Translations under genes and position numbers: made by a program
In this document: positions 1-11,100 of the stretch, in pieces
How positions within the stretch are numbered: the first letter of the stretch is position 1
Layout: every line of letters starts with the position of its first letter
Assembly: GCF_027938815.1 (NCBI RefSeq)
Contig: NZ_CP115913.1
Location: forward strand, 2,948,001 to 3,012,000
From: Oceanirhabdus sp. W0125-5
GTDB taxonomy: Bacteria; Bacillota; Clostridia; Clostridiales; Clostridiaceae
Direction of reading: 5' to 3'
Length of the DNA: 64,000 nucleotides
Notes under the pieces: model-generated
What the model was told of the DNA's origin: nothing
Seen by the model: the letters and a program-made list of their open reading frames with translations, nothing else
Databases searched by the model: none

Positions 1-597
1 TAATCTACTGAAGGATGTTGCTATAGCTACACCTTTGACTCCTAAGATTGGAAAACCAAAGAATCCAAAGATGAAAACTGCATCTAAAATTGCATTAATA
101 GTATTCATGAAAAGAGTTACCTTCATGGTTATTTTTGTATATCCATGACTTCTAATTATTGAGGATACATTGCTTAATAGTGCTTGAAGAAAAATTGCTC
201 CTCCAACATATAGTAAATAATCATTAGAATATGTGAAAAGTTCCTTAGTAACTCCAATACCATTTAATATTGGTTCTCTAAATTGAATTAAAATAATGCT
301 GCTAACTATTCCGATTATCAAACTAAGTAACATAGATACTGCTGCAATTTTTGATGTTAAAGTTCTTTCTTTTTTACCTAGACTTTGAGCTGTTAAAACA
401 GCTGATGAGCCTGAAATTATTGTAAAGACAAGAGTGAACATCCATATTACTTGAGTTGTAGCACCAACAGCAGAAGCAGCACTATCTGAGTAATTGCTTA
501 GCATCCAAGTATCAATAAAAGCTAATAACATGAACATAATATTTTCAATAAATATGGGCCATGTAAGTTTTAAAAGATCTTTGTATTGTTTTTTCAT
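1..597 (-). CDS. MATE family multidrug efflux transporter (3' end outside window)
   Basis: An open frame runs leftward from an ATG at 597 to the window edge without a stop, giving the first 199 residues. The protein opens with MKKQYKDLLKLTWPIFIENI, the typical N-terminus of a MatE domain, and continues as successive hydrophobic helices, including a segment ending in AQSLGKKE, which resembles the cytoplasmic loop after the second helix in this family. MATE proteins export cationic drugs or metabolites using a sodium or proton gradient. A GAAGG ribosome binding site lies about ten bases before the ATG. The family call is firm; the substrate cannot be inferred and the C-terminal half is missing only because of the window limit. 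Confidence 0.85.
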   Translation of the reverse strand, partial: MKKQYKDLLKLTWPIFIENIMFMLLAFIDTWMLSNYSDSAASAVGATTQVIWMFTLVFTIISGSSAVLTAQSLGKKERTLTSKIAAVSMLLSLIIGIVSSIILIQFREPILNGIGVTKELFTYSNDYLLYVGGAIFLQALLSNVSSIIRSHGYTKITMKVTLFMNTINAILDAVFIFGFFGFPILGVKGVAIATSFSRL

Positions 598-868
598 AAG
601 TAAGCCTTCTTTCTGAGTCAAAAAACTATAATAAAATTAACTTTTAAAATATATCATGTAAGTAGGTAAGGTGCAATATTTTGAAAGTAAGAGGTAAAAA
701 TTGTTGCATATGAGGTGAAAAATTGAGGAATCGAATAATTTATTGGTAAGGATTTTCATAAAAATTAATAATTAAATATGTTTGACTTTTTTTCCTATTA
801 TTATTGAATTATTTCTCTCATTATGTTATTTTTATACGTGGTTTAAATAATATATGGGAGGCAATATT

Positions 869-1216
869 ATGGAAATAAAAAGAATTGAATCAACCGGAAG
901 AATGAGTAGAATAGTGATACATGCAAATACAGTTTATCTTTGTGGACAAACTTGCGGAGATGGTGACAAAGGAATTAAGGAACAAACTCAAGTTGTTCTT
1001 GAAAAAATAGAAGATTTATTAGCTAAAGCAGGTTCTAGTAAGGAAAAAATCCTTTCTACAACAATTTATATAAAAGACATGGCTATGTTCAGTGAAATGA
1101 ACGAAATTTGGGATGCATGGGTATCAAAAGAAAATCAACCTGCAAGAGCATGTGTTGAAGCTAAAATGGCTAGAGAAGAAATTTTAGTAGAAATGTCAGT
1201 TATAGCTGCACAGTAA
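869..1216 (+). CDS. RidA/YjgF family reactive enamine/imine deaminase
   Basis: This 115-residue protein has the length and pattern of the RidA (YjgF/YER057c/UK114) family, whose members hydrolyse reactive enamine and imine intermediates released by PLP enzymes. The C-terminal signature [11 protein letters not shown] followed by VEMSVIA matches the conserved family end, including the arginine that contacts the substrate carboxylate. The start at 869 is chosen because GGGAGG lies seven bases upstream; an in-frame ATG at 854 overlaps that site and is less likely. It is divergent from the MATE gene and is followed directly by a strong bidirectional terminator, so it appears monocistronic. Within the family it resembles the shorter YoaB/YabJ-like branch; the specific substrate is unknown. 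Confidence 0.85.
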   Translation: MEIKRIESTGRMSRIVIHANTVYLCGQTCGDGDKGIKEQTQVVLEKIEDLLAKAGSSKEKILSTTIYIKDMAMFSEMNEIWDAWVSKENQPARACVEAKMAREEILVEMSVIAAQ

Positions 1217-1244
1217 TACATAAACTATATATGTATTAAAGATA

Positions 1245-1278
1245 AGAGGTTTGTCCAATGACAAACCTCTTTAATTTT
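1245..1278. terminator. Bidirectional intrinsic terminator between ridA and the lipoprotein gene
   Basis: AGAGGTTTGTC and GACAAACCTCT form a perfect 11-bp stem with a CAAT loop. A T-rich tract follows on the plus strand, and A-rich sequence on the other side can serve the minus-strand gene that ends at 1282. Confidence 0.85.
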
Positions 1279-1281
1279 TTC

Positions 1282-2958
1282 TTATTTTTCAATTTTTGAA
1301 AGTACAACAGTAGAATTTACTAAGTTATTCTCAGTGTAATAATTAGTTATAGTTTTAACTAAACCTACACCTTTAGCATAATAACATTTTTGATAGTTAT
1401 CATTATCAAAGAAGTTAATTACTTCAATTGCTTTATAAGTTCCACTTGGTGTTGACACTTCAATATCAATAGAAGAAATAAAAGTGGTAGAGTTATTACT
1501 GTTAATCCAATAGTTACCTTCTTTTAAAGGGCCAGAGATCATTGGATCACCTAAAAAATTCTCTTCAGATGTTAAATCAGTTAATTCAGTATACTCATCA
1601 ACATATACTAGTTTAACAGTATTATTTTTCATAGAATAAACTGCTGAATAATCAATATTAGGGTATGAGTATTTTACTTGTGTCTTATCATCTGTAAAAT
1701 TTTCGAATTCAAGAGAATAAGCTACGTTTCCGTATTCATCAGTGAAATGATATATTGACTTTTCTTGAGGGTAAAAATAATCACTTGCTTCACCTTCAAT
1801 AGATCTTCCAGATGTTTCAAGGCGAACTATTTCTGATTCGAAGTAATTATAAGAATTTTCAATTTCTGAAAGTTCCTCTTTCATTTCATCAGTATCATTA
1901 TTAAACTTACTTAATAAACTATTTTTATCTACATAATTATCATCAATTTCAGGTCTATCAATTTTCACTGGTCTATTTATATCATAGTAGCTAGTTTCAA
2001 CTTCAGCCTGCAGGTTAATCAAATTTTCAACATTAATATCAAAAGCGTATTTTTGGTAAACAATATAACCATTGTGTATAGAAAAAGTAAATGATAGTCC
2101 TTTTTCTCCAAATATGTTTGGTAGATTGTCAATTTGAGATAATAGCATTTCTTTGTTTGCAGTTAATTCTCTTAAAATAGAAGTTACATCTATTTCATCT
2201 GTTTGGGAAGCAGAGTTTTTAGATAATTCTAAAATATTCTTCATGGCTTCATCATTTGAAACTATACTTTTTAATAGTTTTTTGTAATTTTGATTATCTA
2301 AGTTAATTTCATATGTTTCAGCAAACATATTACCATTTCTTCTCTTAAGTTCTTGATAGCCTTTATCAGTTATTATATCTTTTAAAGAATCATCACTACC
2401 TAAAGATAAAAGAATATCAAATACTTGTTTGTTCATTTGAATAACTGTTTCCTGATTTTTTAAGACTTGCTCATATAAATTTCTTTGTAATGGGCCATCA
2501 GATATTTCGGATAACAGTTCATATAAACTAAATTTTAAGTATTCTTCTTTTTTTGATCCAAGACCTAGAGCAGGCTTTATGAATTTTGGCATTTTGAAAT
2601 AATACTCTAAACTCAATTCTTTGTCTTTTGATGGCTCAATATAGTATTCAGTATCAAATTTTAAATCCATTACATCAAAATTAATATTTACTAATTTTGT
2701 AGGAAGCTTGTCCTTGTTTAAGTTATAAGCACCAGTACTAGTTAAATTAAGATCTAAAGGAAAGGAGTCTTCAAGACCTACTAATTCTCCTGGAAATTCT
2801 AAATGTATTTTTGCTGATGAATCAAAAGTGTATGATTTAATTTCAGCTGTTTTAAGAAAAGCTTGTGTAATTTCTCTAGCTCCTTTTGAACAAGATACAA
2901 AAGTGAACATTGTTAGAAGTGCTAATGAAATTAGTTTTAAAAAGTTTCTTTGTTTCAT
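1282..2958 (-). CDS. Large lipoprotein of unknown function (558 aa)
   Basis: The product begins MKQRNFLKLISLALLTMF and ends its signal peptide in a lipobox-like FVSC, so it should be lipid-anchored outside the cytoplasmic membrane. The remaining 530 residues are hydrophilic, rich in Asp, Glu, Asn and Lys, and I recognise no catalytic motif. The early part (LDLNLTSTGAYNLN and similar) resembles LppX/LolA-like lipoproteins that bind lipids, but that is only an impression. The ATG at 2958 has CGGAGG seven bases upstream; the frame is open 23 codons further up to 3027, but that extension lacks a ribosome binding site and would bury the signal peptide. It is transcribed alone and convergent with ridA. 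Confidence 0.75.
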   Translation of the reverse strand: MKQRNFLKLISLALLTMFTFVSCSKGAREITQAFLKTAEIKSYTFDSSAKIHLEFPGELVGLEDSFPLDLNLTSTGAYNLNKDKLPTKLVNINFDVMDLKFDTEYYIEPSKDKELSLEYYFKMPKFIKPALGLGSKKEEYLKFSLYELLSEISDGPLQRNLYEQVLKNQETVIQMNKQVFDILLSLGSDDSLKDIITDKGYQELKRRNGNMFAETYEINLDNQNYKKLLKSIVSNDEAMKNILELSKNSASQTDEIDVTSILRELTANKEMLLSQIDNLPNIFGEKGLSFTFSIHNGYIVYQKYAFDINVENLINLQAEVETSYYDINRPVKIDRPEIDDNYVDKNSLLSKFNNDTDEMKEELSEIENSYNYFESEIVRLETSGRSIEGEASDYFYPQEKSIYHFTDEYGNVAYSLEFENFTDDKTQVKYSYPNIDYSAVYSMKNNTVKLVYVDEYTELTDLTSEENFLGDPMISGPLKEGNYWINSNNSTTFISSIDIEVSTPSGTYKAIEVINFFDNDNYQKCYYAKGVGLVKTITNYYTENNLVNSTVVLSKIEK

Positions 2959-3175
2959 ATTAATCCTCCGTTTAATTGAAATTTTAATTTTATTAAAGTA
3001 TACTTTCATATTGTACCAGAATAACAATTAAATTCATAGTAAATATTTTATTGAAAATAATAATTAATACTTTACACAATTATTATGGTAAAAAAAATAA
3101 AAAATGGTTATTATAAAAATTAGGTAAATTAAATTATTTCAGTTTTGCTCATTAAAATACAAGAGGTGATATAAA

Positions 3176-4372
3176 GTGAAAAAAATACTCTGTTATATAC
3201 TTCTATTATCATGCATTATATTAGCTTCATGTAACATGGAAGAGAAAAATAAAATAAACCATAGCAATGATTTAGAGGAGAAAATAAAAGAGGACGAAAA
3301 GAGCGAGAAAGATATTATTGAAGAAATAATTGAGAGTATGACCTTGGAAGAAAAAGTTGGTCAGATGATAATTGGTGGTTTTAATGGAACCAAAATGAAT
3401 GAGGAATTAAGGAATAAAATATTAGATAAAAAATTAGGGGGAGTAATACTCTTTAATAGAAACATTACAGATAGAGAACAATTATTAACTCTAAATAATG
3501 AACTGAACAAATTAAATAATAAAATAGGACTTTTTGTTTCAGTGGATGAAGAAGGCGGACGGGTATCAAGGCTTCCAAAGGATAAAATCCCAATACCATC
3601 AAGTTATAAGATTGGACAGTTGGGTAATCCAGATTTATGTAAAGATATTGGGGAAGTAATTGGAGAAGAGTTAAAAATGTATGGTTTTAATATGGATTTT
3701 GCACCTGTTATTGATATTTGGAGTAATAAACAGAATAAAGTAATTGGAGATAGGGCTTTTGGTAATAATGCTGAAATTGTGAGTAAATGTGGAGTTTCAA
3801 TGATAAAGGGGTTCAAAGAAAAAAATATAATTTCAGTTGTGAAGCATTTTCCAGGACATGGGGATACCATAATGGATTCACATAAAGGACTGCCAGTTTT
3901 AGAGTATGGTTTAGAGGACTTAAAAAAAAGAGAACTAATACCATTCATAGAAGCAATAAATAATGAAGTAGATGGAATTATGGTGGGGCATCTTATGCTT
4001 CCACAAGTTGATAACAGTGGTTACCCAGCCTCATTATCTAAAATATTTATTAAAGATTTATTGAGAAATAAATTAGGATATAATGGATTAATTATTACGG
4101 ATGATATGGAAATGGGAGCAATAAAAAATAACTTTGGAATAAAAGAGGCTAGTACAAAAGCTGTGAAAGCAGGAGTTGATATTCTTTTGGTATGTCATAC
4201 TGAAAAAAGTATTACTGCAGCCACTCAAAGTATTATTGAAGCAGTGAAAAATCAGAGTATATCTTTAGAACAAATAGAAGAAAGTGTGAAGAGAATTTTA
4301 AAAACTAAGGAAAAGTATGGTATATTAGATTATGAGCAATTTAAATTAAATGTTGTTGATTATAAGGAGTGA
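3176..4372 (+). CDS. Glycoside hydrolase family 3 beta-N-acetylhexosaminidase lipoprotein (NagZ-like)
   Basis: The protein starts at GTG 3176 behind AGAGGTGAT. It has a short signal peptide ending in a lipobox (LASC), then an acidic linker, then a GH3 catalytic domain. The NagZ signature KHFPGHGDT sits near residues 223-231 and supplies the His of the catalytic dyad; D309 in TDDMEMG is the expected nucleophile. VDEEGGRVSRL near residue 120 is also typical. GH3 NagZ enzymes remove terminal beta-N-acetylglucosamine from peptidoglycan fragments. Being lipid-anchored, this one should act outside the cell, as Bacillus NagZ does. It lies five bases upstream of a nucleoside hydrolase start, so the two are probably co-transcribed. 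Confidence 0.9.
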   Translation: MKKILCYILLLSCIILASCNMEEKNKINHSNDLEEKIKEDEKSEKDIIEEIIESMTLEEKVGQMIIGGFNGTKMNEELRNKILDKKLGGVILFNRNITDREQLLTLNNELNKLNNKIGLFVSVDEEGGRVSRLPKDKIPIPSSYKIGQLGNPDLCKDIGEVIGEELKMYGFNMDFAPVIDIWSNKQNKVIGDRAFGNNAEIVSKCGVSMIKGFKEKNIISVVKHFPGHGDTIMDSHKGLPVLEYGLEDLKKRELIPFIEAINNEVDGIMVGHLMLPQVDNSGYPASLSKIFIKDLLRNKLGYNGLIITDDMEMGAIKNNFGIKEASTKAVKAGVDILLVCHTEKSITAATQSIIEAVKNQSISLEQIEESVKRILKTKEKYGILDYEQFKLNVVDYKE

Positions 4373-4377
4373 CGTAT

Positions 4378-5322
4378 ATGAGTGTTAACTTAAGGAAGAA
4401 GCCTGTTATTATTGATTGTGATCCAGGATATGATGATGCACTAGCGTTAATTTTAGCTCTTGGGAATGATAAACTAAATGTAAGAGCTATAACTACTTGT
4501 GCAGGTAATCAGACAGGAGAAAAAATTCTTAAAAATGCCTTGAATATCGTTAATTTTTTAGAGAAAGATATTACAGTTGCATTAGGGGCAAAAAAACCTT
4601 TGATGAGAGAACTTGAAATTGCCCCTGAAGTACATGGGGAAACAGGATTAGATGGTGCCGAATTACCTGAATCAGATAGAGAACCAAATAAGGAAAATGC
4701 AATTGTTTTAATGAAAAAAATTATTATGGAAAGTAATGAAAAGATAACTATAATTGTAACGGGACCACTAACAAATATTGCCCTATTATTAACTCTTTAC
4801 CCTGAAATAAAAGATAAAATTTGTGAAATATCTTTAATGGGAGGGGCTTGTTTTGGAGGAAATGTAACTCCAAGTGCTGAGTATAATATAAAAACTGACC
4901 CAGAAGCTGCAGAAATTGTATTTAAAAGTGGGATTAACATTACAATGTGTGGTTTAGATGTAACTCATAAAGCGTTATTCACCAAAGATGATTTTGAAGA
5001 TATAAGGGGAATCGGTAATAAGACAAGTGAATTAGCTTATAGAATATTACTATCATATTCAAAGTATTATGAAGAAAATACAGAATTAGAAGGTATTCCA
5101 GTTCACGATGCATGTGCAGTAGCATATGCAATTGATTCCAGCATGTTTGAAACAAAAAAGTGTTTTGTTACAGTGGAAACAAAAGGTGAGTACACAACGG
5201 GACAAACTGTAGTTGATTACAGAGATTTATTAAGAAAAGAGAAAAATACTAATGTTGCATTTGATATTGATAAAGGAACCTTTTTGAATTTAATTAAAGA
5301 TTCTATTAGGAAATTGCCATAG
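4378..5322 (+). CDS. Inosine-uridine preferring nucleoside hydrolase family protein (RihA/RihB-like)
   Basis: The N-terminal motif DCDPGYDDALA is the calcium-binding DxDxxxDD signature of nucleoside hydrolases, which split N-glycosidic bonds of ribonucleosides to free base and ribose. MGGACFGGNVTPSAEYN in mid-protein and HDACAVAYA near the C-terminus are the other family blocks. The 314-residue length is normal. The start at 4378 is preferred over the GTG at 4369 because AAGGAG ends nine bases before it. The gene follows the GH3 lipoprotein closely, which suggests joint salvage of wall sugars and nucleosides. The base preference cannot be told from sequence. Confidence 0.9.
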   Translation: MSVNLRKKPVIIDCDPGYDDALALILALGNDKLNVRAITTCAGNQTGEKILKNALNIVNFLEKDITVALGAKKPLMRELEIAPEVHGETGLDGAELPESDREPNKENAIVLMKKIIMESNEKITIIVTGPLTNIALLLTLYPEIKDKICEISLMGGACFGGNVTPSAEYNIKTDPEAAEIVFKSGINITMCGLDVTHKALFTKDDFEDIRGIGNKTSELAYRILLSYSKYYEENTELEGIPVHDACAVAYAIDSSMFETKKCFVTVETKGEYTTGQTVVDYRDLLRKEKNTNVAFDIDKGTFLNLIKDSIRKLP

Positions 5323-5434
5323 AGAAAAATAAAATGTAACCTTTTCGTAATCTATGAAATGGTTTTATATCATAAAATTATTGTATAAAGATTTCACTTA
5401 TTGGTAAAAAATATTAGTTTTTGGGAGGATACAC

Positions 5435-6136
5435 ATGAAAAAGATTTGTATTGTTGTTATGATTGCTTTAGCATTAGGAGTAACTGGATGCGGAAATAAG
5501 AATAATGAAAATAGTAAGAACTTAAATAATAATAAAACTTCAAATGTTACAGAAAAGGAAGAGGTAAAAGATAAAGAAGTAGAGGAAGAGGAAAAGAAAG
5601 ATGAAACTTCTGAGGAAAAGGAAGAATCAAGAAATGTTTTAAAAACTTACATGGACAAAAAAGAAAAAGAAGGATTCTTTAAATATAATCTAGATTTATC
5701 TTTCATAGAGAATGGAACATATAAATATACAGAACTTAAAGATTCTGTTGAAGTTACAGAAGAAGATGGGTACAAATTTGAAGGTGACTTTTATTCAAAT
5801 AAATATGGAGCTATTGATACTGTAGTAAGATTTAATGAACTATGGCTTGAATATGTAAACAAGGGTAATACAGAAGTTTATAACAGTGTATTGAAGGATA
5901 GTGAGGCATATAAAGATATTAAGAGCTTCAATAGAAATGGGTTAAAGGAAGAATTTAAAACTTTCGAGATTGGAGAAGTTAGAAATTTTAATGACTATTA
6001 TTATGTTTGGACACATGAGGTTATTGAAGAATCAAGAAATGGAGAAGTAACGTTAAGAGAGTATAATTGGATATACAAATTACAGAAAAAAGAAATGGAT
6101 TTTTATCTTGTGGATTTCACAAGAGATAAGAATTAG
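5435..6136 (+). CDS. Lipoprotein of unknown function with acidic linker
   Basis: A signal peptide of about 19 residues ends in the lipobox VTGC. It is followed by a low-complexity Asn- and then Glu/Lys-rich linker of about 45 residues that probably spans the cell wall, and a folded C-terminal domain of roughly 160 residues rich in aromatic residues. I do not recognise the domain. GGGAGG lies a few bases before the ATG. A strong terminator follows, so the gene seems to be its own unit. Confidence 0.75.
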   Translation: MKKICIVVMIALALGVTGCGNKNNENSKNLNNNKTSNVTEKEEVKDKEVEEEEKKDETSEEKEESRNVLKTYMDKKEKEGFFKYNLDLSFIENGTYKYTELKDSVEVTEEDGYKFEGDFYSNKYGAIDTVVRFNELWLEYVNKGNTEVYNSVLKDSEAYKDIKSFNRNGLKEEFKTFEIGEVRNFNDYYYVWTHEVIEESRNGEVTLREYNWIYKLQKKEMDFYLVDFTRDKN

Positions 6137-6150
6137 TTTTGAACATATGG

Positions 6151-6188
6151 GCTCGAGGAAATAATCTTTATTTTCCTTGAGTTTTTTA
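6151..6188 (+). terminator. Intrinsic terminator after the lipoprotein gene
   Basis: CTCGAGGAAATAA pairs imperfectly with TATTTTCCTTGAG around a short loop and is followed by six T residues. Confidence 0.75.
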
Positions 6189-6279
6189 TTTGTCAAATAA
6201 AAACATATGAAGATTGTATTGATAAAAAATAAAAATACATGTAAAATAAATTAGTCAATAAGCATAAAGGAGAATTGAT

Positions 6280-6564
6280 ATGAAATCTAAAATGAAAGAT
6301 GTTTCTAAGCAGTTAAATAAAGAAGCAATTATGACAATAGGTTTATACATAATCTTTTTTGCATGGTGGTATGTATTTTCATACGGTTTAGGCAATAAAG
6401 ATGTTAGTCAGTACAACTATATTTTAGGTTTGCCAGAGTGGTTTTTTTATAGTTGCGTGTTAGGATATGTAGGAATATGTATAGCAGTTTTTGTTATGGT
6501 AAAGGTATTTTTCAAAGATATTGACTTTGAAGAGAATGATGAAAATTCAAGGGAGAAGAAATAA
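6280..6564 (+). CDS. yhdT: YhdT family membrane protein, PanF partner
   Basis: This 94-residue protein has two predicted membrane helices and the FAWWYVFSYGLG segment typical of the YhdT/DUF997 family. In many bacteria yhdT precedes panF, as here: the panF start lies two bases after this stop and its ribosome binding site is inside the end of this gene. The exact role is not established; it is assumed to assist or be a small subunit of the pantothenate symporter. AAGGAG lies before the ATG. Confidence 0.85.
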   Translation: MKSKMKDVSKQLNKEAIMTIGLYIIFFAWWYVFSYGLGNKDVSQYNYILGLPEWFFYSCVLGYVGICIAVFVMVKVFFKDIDFEENDENSREKK

Positions 6565-6565
6565 G

Positions 6566-8023
6566 ATGGGAAAAATATATATACTATTACCTATGATAGG
6601 GTATCTAATAGCAATGTTTGCTGTAGCATTATTTTGCAGCAGAATTAAAACAAATAAAGACGGTGAAGGGTTTGTCCAAGAGTATTTCATAGGTGGAAGA
6701 ACTATGGGTGGATTTGTTTTGGCTATGACTTTGATAGCAACCTATGCAAGTGCTAGCAGCTTTATTGGAGGTCCTGGGGTAGCATATAAGTTGGGATTTG
6801 GATGGGTGTTATTAGCAATGATACAGGTGCCAACAGCTTTTTTAACATTAGGTGTATTAGGTAAAAAATTTGCAATAATTTCAAGAAAAATTAATGCAGT
6901 TACAATTACAGGCTTTTTAAAAGCTAGATATAAAAGCAACACTGTAGTTATTTTGTCTTCAGTAGCTATCCTTGTATTTTTTGCAGCTACTATGGTAGCA
7001 CAATTTATAGGTGGAGCTAGATTGTTTCAAAGTGTAACAGGATATTCGTATAGAACAGGACTTATTATTTTTGGGTTATCTGTTGTAATATATACAACTA
7101 TTGGTGGGTTCAGGGCTGTAGCAATTACAGATGCAATTCAAGGTGTAGTTATGATGATCGCTACTGTATTCCTTTTCTATTCTGTTGTTAAGTTCGGTGG
7201 AGGAATGGAGAATATAGTAAGTAAAATTCAAGAAGTATCTCCACAAATGTTAACACCAGATGCTGGAGGTGCAATATCAAAGCCATTTATTCTATCTTTT
7301 TGGATTTTAGTAGGATTTGCTGTTCTTGGACTTCCTCAGACATCAATTAGATGTATGGGTTTTAAAGATTCAAAATCATTACATAACGCGATGATAATAG
7401 GAACAATTGTTGTAGGATTCTTAATGTTAGGTATGCATATTGTTGGAGTTTTTGGTTCAGTGGTGGTACCAGGCATTGAGGTTGGGGATATGGCGATACC
7501 TGAAATAACATTAAAGGTAATGAATCCAGTATTAGCTGGGATTTTCATTGCAGGCCCATTAGCCGCAATAATGTCTACAGTTGATTCCATGTTAATATTA
7601 GCATCTGCTACTATTATAAAAGATCTGTATATTAACTTATTTGGTGGTAAAGAAGATGGAAAGATAGTTTCAAAAATGAGTTTTATTATTACTGGAGTAG
7701 TAGGAACAATAGTTTTTCTATTGTCATTAAACCCTCAAAGTTCATTAGTGTGGGTTAACTTATTCGCTTTTGGGGGATTAGAGGCTGCTTTCTTATGGCC
7801 AACAATTTTAGGGTTATATTGGAAGAGAGCTAATGCTGTAGGAGCCTTATGTTCAATGATATTTGGTGTAGGTGCTTACGTGATTTTCACTTTGAATTCT
7901 GTAAAACCTTTGGGTATGCATCAGATTGTACCTACAATAGTAGTATCTTTAGTAGCATTTATAATTGGAAGCTATATGAGTAAAAAACCTGATAAAGAAG
8001 TTATGGATATGTTTTTTTATTAA
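6566..8023 (+). CDS. panF: Sodium/pantothenate symporter
   Basis: The 485-residue product is a sodium:solute symporter (SSS family) with about 13 hydrophobic segments. The early block YFIGGRTMGGFVLAMTLIAT followed by SASSFIGGPG matches PanF closely. These proteins import pantothenate, the coenzyme A precursor, with sodium. Synteny with yhdT supports the specific assignment. The start at 6566 uses GGGAGAAG located within the end of yhdT; an earlier in-frame ATG at 6521 would overlap yhdT by 44 bases and lacks its own site. The coaBC gene at 58 kb encodes later steps of the same pathway but is not linked. Confidence 0.9.
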   Translation: MGKIYILLPMIGYLIAMFAVALFCSRIKTNKDGEGFVQEYFIGGRTMGGFVLAMTLIATYASASSFIGGPGVAYKLGFGWVLLAMIQVPTAFLTLGVLGKKFAIISRKINAVTITGFLKARYKSNTVVILSSVAILVFFAATMVAQFIGGARLFQSVTGYSYRTGLIIFGLSVVIYTTIGGFRAVAITDAIQGVVMMIATVFLFYSVVKFGGGMENIVSKIQEVSPQMLTPDAGGAISKPFILSFWILVGFAVLGLPQTSIRCMGFKDSKSLHNAMIIGTIVVGFLMLGMHIVGVFGSVVVPGIEVGDMAIPEITLKVMNPVLAGIFIAGPLAAIMSTVDSMLILASATIIKDLYINLFGGKEDGKIVSKMSFIITGVVGTIVFLLSLNPQSSLVWVNLFAFGGLEAAFLWPTILGLYWKRANAVGALCSMIFGVGAYVIFTLNSVKPLGMHQIVPTIVVSLVAFIIGSYMSKKPDKEVMDMFFY

Positions 8024-8050
8024 GAGGTGTTGAACACCTCTTTTTCTTTT
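8023..8050 (+). terminator. Intrinsic terminator after panF
   Basis: AGAGGTGT and ACACCTCT form an eight-bp stem with a TGA loop, followed by TTTTTCTTTT. The stem begins at the panF stop codon. Confidence 0.85.
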
Positions 8051-8114
8051 GCTTTGAGATAAGGAGAAAAAATGTTAAAATATAGATAGAGGAATATTAA
8101 GGGGAGGTTAACAT

Positions 8115-11100
8115 ATGTATCCATGGGAAAATACTGCGATTACAGGAATCAATACCGAGAAAACTGTTGTACAAGCATTTCATTATAAGAGTATTGATGA
8201 CGCAATTAATGACGAAAATAAAAGTGTTATTTCCCTGAATGGTAGATGGAAATATCAGATTTTTAAAAACCTATCAAGTGTTGCTGAAAATTTTTATGGG
8301 ATAGGTTTTGAAGATTCAAATTGGGAAAGAGTATCAGTTCCTTCTATAGTAAAGGAATTTAACAGTGAAGATTCATATAAGCATTTAAATAATGATAGTA
8401 TGATCAGAAGGAAGTCTTTTAATAAGATTACCGGGAAGTACAATAGAATAATTATTTATAGAAGAAATTTTCATGTAAGCAAACGACATAATTCAGGAGA
8501 ATTCTACTTATGTTTTGAAGGGATGCTTCATTCATTTAATGTGTATATAAACGGAGAATTTATCGGATATTCTTACGGAAAATTAACACCAATAGAGTTT
8601 AAAGTCTCAGATAATATTATGGAAGGAAATAATACTATAGCTATTGAAATGATTGAGTTTTCTGAGAGTACTAACTATCATAGTGAAATTCCGCCACTTA
8701 TTGGAATTATGAAGAGTATATTTATATATTATGAGCCTAAAATACATATTCGAGATATAAATGTGAAATATAGATTAAAAGAGGAAATAAGTAATTGTGA
8801 TTTAAAAGTGAAGTTGAATTTAAGAGGAGAATGTATTGATGGGAAAAGTTATTGTTTAGAAGTTATGTTAGGGGAAAGTGGGGAGAGTCTTAAAAAAATC
8901 GGAGAAGTAACTTATAAGGATATTTTAGATGAAAAAAATATAAATTTGGAATTTCAGTTAGAAAATATAAAGTTATGGTCATGTGAGAACCCTAAACTAT
9001 ACAATATTTTATTCAGGGTTATTGATGATTGTAATGAAGTAATTACTATAAAAAAACAAGTTATAGGATTTAGAGAGATAGCTATTAAAAATAATATTTT
9101 AATGATAAATAGAAAAGCAGCTGAAATCAAAGGGATAAATGGAGGTAACTTATTTAAAAAAGATTATAGATTTCCTGAAAATGAGAAGAGTTTTGAAGAA
9201 GAGATAAAAAGACTTAAACAGTTCAATATTAATTCTATAATAGTAAATGAATATCCTTATCCTGAAATGTTTTATAAATATTGTGATATATATGGAATAT
9301 ATGTTGTTGATGAAGCAGAGGTAAGTTGTTTTAATAGACTAATTGGCAGAAAAATTGCTCATGATGAACAACAACTTGTATATTCTAAAGATAGAGTGAT
9401 TAGTATGATTGAAAGAGGGAAAAATCATCCTAGTATAATAATGTGGTCATTAGGTAGGGTATTAAGTTTTGGAGAAAATATTGAGGAATTATATAAAACA
9501 ATAAAAGAACGAGATAAAAACCGTCCAGTATTTTATCTTGGTGATAAAGAATTGGCTATCAGTGAGATATTTGCAGTGAAAGAAGCTACTCCTAATTTTC
9601 AAAGGGTAACCGGAGAGCTAAAAGAATTAAGTTACCCTGTAAGAGAACGATTAAAAAATATTACAAGAGGATTTGTTACTACTCCCTTAGAGAGATATAG
9701 AAACAAACCAATTTTATATTTATCCTATGGTAAATTTTATGATTATCAATTAGGGATGTTAGATGAACATATAAATGAATTTAGAAAGTATGAAAATTGG
9801 ATTGGTGGATTTTTAAATATCCATTCAAGTAAAATAATTCACAACAATGAAGTTTATGAAACAAAAAAAGGTGAAAAAAAATATCTTTTCATAGACGATG
9901 GAATAATAAACCCTATTGCATATGAAATAAAGAAATGTTTTCAATCTATAAATGTAGAAATAATAGATGTTGAAAAGTTGGTATTTGAAATTAAAAATAA
10001 TTATAAATTTATAAATACAAAAAATATTGATACAAATATTAAGTTTTTAAAAGAGGGAGAAGTGATCAGAACACAGATTATAGAGCATCCAATAATTTCT
10101 CCTAGTAAGAGTTGCATAATAGATTTGAATAATATTATTAATGAAGATAATACAAATGATTTTAATCAAATTGAATTCTCCTTTATTTTCAATAAAAATA
10201 CTGAATATTTTGAAAGAGGAACAGAAGTGGCTTGGGAACAATTTGATTTTAAAAGTGAGATTGAAGAATTGTGTACAGCATCAAAAGAATACAGTAATCT
10301 TATTAGTAATGATAAAAAATATAGAAATATAGAAGATTATAAAATTAATAATAAGCCTAATAATCTAAAAATTGAAAATATCTCTGAAAGTTATTTAATT
10401 ACAGGTGATAATTTTAAAGTCACTGTTTCAAAATTAACTGGTGATATTCTAATGGAGGTTAATAAAGTATTAAATGCTGATAACTATTATTCAATAGAAG
10501 TATGTGGTAATAGAAATGAAGAGCATAAAAAAAATAAGAGTTTTTTCTTTAACATTGTTAAAGAATTGAAAAATAAAGTATCCTTTAGCAAACGAATTAT
10601 TGGTCAAGAAATAATATTAGAGTCAGATTGCATAATTATTTGTTTTGATCTTAAAGATAACTTTTTTGGAAGCTACTTTACGCAAATTTATAAAATATAT
10701 GATGATGGTAAGATTTACTTCAAGTACATTGATAGAAGAAACAAAAAATCTAAAAGAATTATTCCCAACATTAATATTCATTCTAATGTAAAAAAAGCTG
10801 ACTGGTATGGTAAAGGACCTTTTGAAAGTTTTCCATGGCTAAAGAAGGGAATGAAATTAGGAAATTACAGAATCAACTTCAATGAGAAAGAATTTATTAG
10901 TGGAAGAAGATGTGATGTTAAAAATATTAATTTTATCTTTGAAGAAGGGGTAAATTGTATTATTCAATTTACAAATAAAGTAGATATTGTATTTAATAAT
11001 AAAGAGATAGTAGAGAATATAAAAAAGGATAAATTGAATATTGATATTTTGAGTAATGAGGAAGTAGAAATAAAGAAAAATAGTATTTTATATTATGAAA